Positions 62,698 through 64,000 of a stretch of DNA of 64,000 bases are shown one piece after another. The notes below the pieces were generated by a model. It did no database searches, was not told the origin of the DNA, and was given only the letters and a program-made list of their open reading frames with translations. Position 1 is the stretch's first letter, and the number at the start of each line of letters is the position of its first letter. The translations under genes and the position numbers were made by a program. Source of the stretch: G963668435 sp963668435 (GTDB taxonomy: Bacteria; Latescibacterota; Latescibacteria; Latescibacterales; Latescibacteraceae); assembly GCA_963668435.2 (NCBI GenBank), contig CAXXSC010000008.1, forward strand, positions 1,364,001 to 1,428,000, read 5' to 3'.

Positions 62698-63423
62698 TTA
62701 GAGGTATTTTTCTTTCATTTCAGCGAATTTTCCGCAGCTCATTTTCCCCTCGGGGCAGTGGCCGAACATGACACATTTTGGTCCAATCCCGCCAAATACA
62801 ACCGGTGTCGCCTCTTTTGCCAGGCGGAGCATCTCGTCAGCAGCCCGCCGTATTTCCCACTGAGCGCGCATACAGATACGTTCACCGAAGAAATGGAAAA
62901 GCTCCCGGGCATTCATGGTGACCATGATCTTGGTCTCGGTTGCGTTGGGCAGCACATAGCGGGCATCCTCGTTGGCTTTTTCACCGCCACCGCCAAGGGA
63001 CTCGCGCAGTTTTTCGTATACATCGGCGGTATGCTCCATGAAATCACGGTAATACTCGACCGCGTCAACAGGCCCGTCCTCTGTCTCGACTGTCCGGCCC
63101 TCGAAACTGGGCGGCACGATATACTCGAATGTCCCGTGCGTCACATAACGCTGGCTCCGTTGAGAGTAGGAGGCGATACGATGCCTGACCAGCTGGTGGG
63201 TCAATGCGCGCGAAACACCCTCCAGAAGAAAGGTATACGAGGCATGTTCGAAAGGGCTCAGGTGGCCCATTTTCCGTATGCGGGCAAGAAATTTCGCGAC
63301 CTCTCCGTCGCCGTGTTCGAAAACAGTCGAGGCATCGGCGGCATAACAGAGTTTCGCGGCGGCACAGACAAGCTGTTCGGCATCGGCGCTGTAAGTTATC
63401 AGTGTGACAGAGGGGTGTTTCAT
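62698..63423 (-). CDS. thyX: FAD-dependent thymidylate synthase
   Basis: Makes dTMP from dUMP with methylene-THF and FAD. The ThyX motif R80-H-R-x7-S90 is present in HQLVRHRIASYSQRSQRYV. FEHASYTFLLEGVSRALTHQ precedes it, and NARELFHFFGERICMRAQWE with EIRRAADEML completes the fold. The C-terminus has extra Cys (KCVMFGHCPEGKMSCGKF). Length of 241 aa is normal. ThyX in place of ThyA is common in anaerobes and free-living environmental bacteria. Confidence 0.96.
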   Translation of the reverse strand: MKHPSVTLITYSADAEQLVCAAAKLCYAADASTVFEHGDGEVAKFLARIRKMGHLSPFEHASYTFLLEGVSRALTHQLVRHRIASYSQRSQRYVTHGTFEYIVPPSFEGRTVETEDGPVDAVEYYRDFMEHTADVYEKLRESLGGGGEKANEDARYVLPNATETKIMVTMNARELFHFFGERICMRAQWEIRRAADEMLRLAKEATPVVFGGIGPKCVMFGHCPEGKMSCGKFAEMKEKYL

Positions 63424-63635
63424 ACTGCGGCTTCTTTCGCTGAAGATTGTATTCTACTCAATAAGATATATAGTATAATCAAAAGGGCGCTTACAGGGAA
63501 AGTGAAAAACGTCCGTACCGGTGTAAAACAGCTCGCCACAGTGCGTTTTCCGTATTTCTGCATTGCGCAGTCGGGCATTTCTGCCTACACTGTAATGGAT
63601 AGTGAAAAGACAAACCGGCAGTATGGAGCGATAGA

Positions 63636-63947
63636 ATGTACAACAAGCTGTGCGAACGATGTATCCACCACTGCAAGCAGGATGAATCCGCAAAGATAAT
63701 GCAGTGCCCGCGTTTTCAGAAACGTCTGACCGACAACGAGTTCAAGGACCTGATCGATGAACTGGACACCATGGAGACAAAGGCAACTGAATTGAGAAAA
63801 CGCACCCGCGAACTGATCCGCATAGCCCAGAACGCGGAAAGCGATGACAGCGATGAAAACACAGAAGTGTTGAACGAGCCTCAGCCGGAAGAAGTTATCG
63901 ACAATGACTCTGAAACAGAAGATCATCCGGCGAAGGATAACGAATGA
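63636..63947 (+). CDS. Small protein with N-terminal Cys cluster and acidic tail
   Basis: I do not recognise the family. A site like GGAG at 8 nt supports the ATG at 63636. The first ~25 residues have LCERCIHHCKQDESAKIMQC, four Cys and two His that could bind zinc. A charged helix follows (FKDLIDELDTMETKATELRK) and the last 35 residues are strongly acidic and low in complexity. Its frame is divergent from thyX. Confidence 0.6.
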   Translation: MYNKLCERCIHHCKQDESAKIMQCPRFQKRLTDNEFKDLIDELDTMETKATELRKRTRELIRIAQNAESDDSDENTEVLNEPQPEEVIDNDSETEDHPAKDNE

Positions 63948-63982
63948 AGATACGGAAATAACTTCGATATACGAGGTGCAGA

Positions 63983-64000
63983 ATGAACAGACGGGGATTC
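63983..64000 (+). CDS. Possible start of a Tat-signal protein cut by the window end
   Basis: GAGGTG lies ~6 nt before an ATG at 63983 and the six codons seen read MNRRGF, the opening of a typical Tat signal. Too short to judge. Confidence 0.3.

Overview
The window looks like chromosomal DNA of a Gram-negative, probably anaerobic or facultative polysaccharide degrader of the FCB or Planctomycetes-like bacterial world. Candidatus Latescibacterota or a relative would fit, but that is inference. The evidence is Tat-exported Cys-type sulfatases with an anaerobic sulfatase maturase, a heparinase-like protein, a TolC-type outer membrane protein, an extracellular C10 protease with a FlgD/type-9-like C-terminal module, ThyX instead of ThyA, and frequent TTG and GTG starts with clear Shine-Dalgarno sequences.

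Layout. Positions 1-11249 form a sulfated-glycan locus: a heparinase II/III-like protein on the plus strand and, on the minus strand, a ChbG/YdjC-type deacetylase, three sulfatases and the radical-SAM maturase that activates them. An AT-rich Abi/HEPN defence gene is wedged in between. Positions 11506-13590 hold a THUMP rRNA methyltransferase, a strikingly serine-rich small protein and two kinds of palindromic repeat.

Positions 13590-32062 are the most unusual part. A histidine kinase and an NtrC-type sigma-54 activator are divergent from a long operon encoding a TolC-like channel, a membrane-anchored protein that joins an adaptor-like helical hairpin to a NEW3-type domain, eight different ABC-2/DUF3526-type permeases and only one ABC ATPase. 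The intergenic region carries a sigma-54 promoter-like sequence and, about 130 bp upstream of the expected transcription start, a perfect 18-bp palindrome that could be the activator site. Four of the permeases appear to come from duplication of a two-gene module. I consider this the candidate undescribed system: a multi-permease tripartite-like exporter or envelope machine of unknown substrate.

Positions 32150-38287 encode a giant soluble hybrid histidine kinase with 13 PAS domains. Then follow a secreted C10 protease, an initiator tRNA with its terminator, an Atg22/UMF1-like transporter, YraN and RNase HII, a small membrane protein with its XRE regulator, an exported M20 amidohydrolase, a radical SAM protein, DNA polymerase IV, a secreted glycosidase-like protein, a DHH phosphoesterase, a DUF6485-like protein and a lone MlaF-type ATPase.

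Positions 55002-57996 form a sugar-activation cassette (GalU, glucuronokinase-like GHMP kinase, sugar-1-phosphate nucleotidylyltransferase with a left-handed beta-helix tail). The end of the window holds an RraA-family protein, a lipoprotein, a dCache-like diguanylate cyclase, a methyltetrahydrofolate methyltransferase-like protein, ThyX and a small Cys-cluster protein. All family names come from motif reading by eye; no database search was possible.
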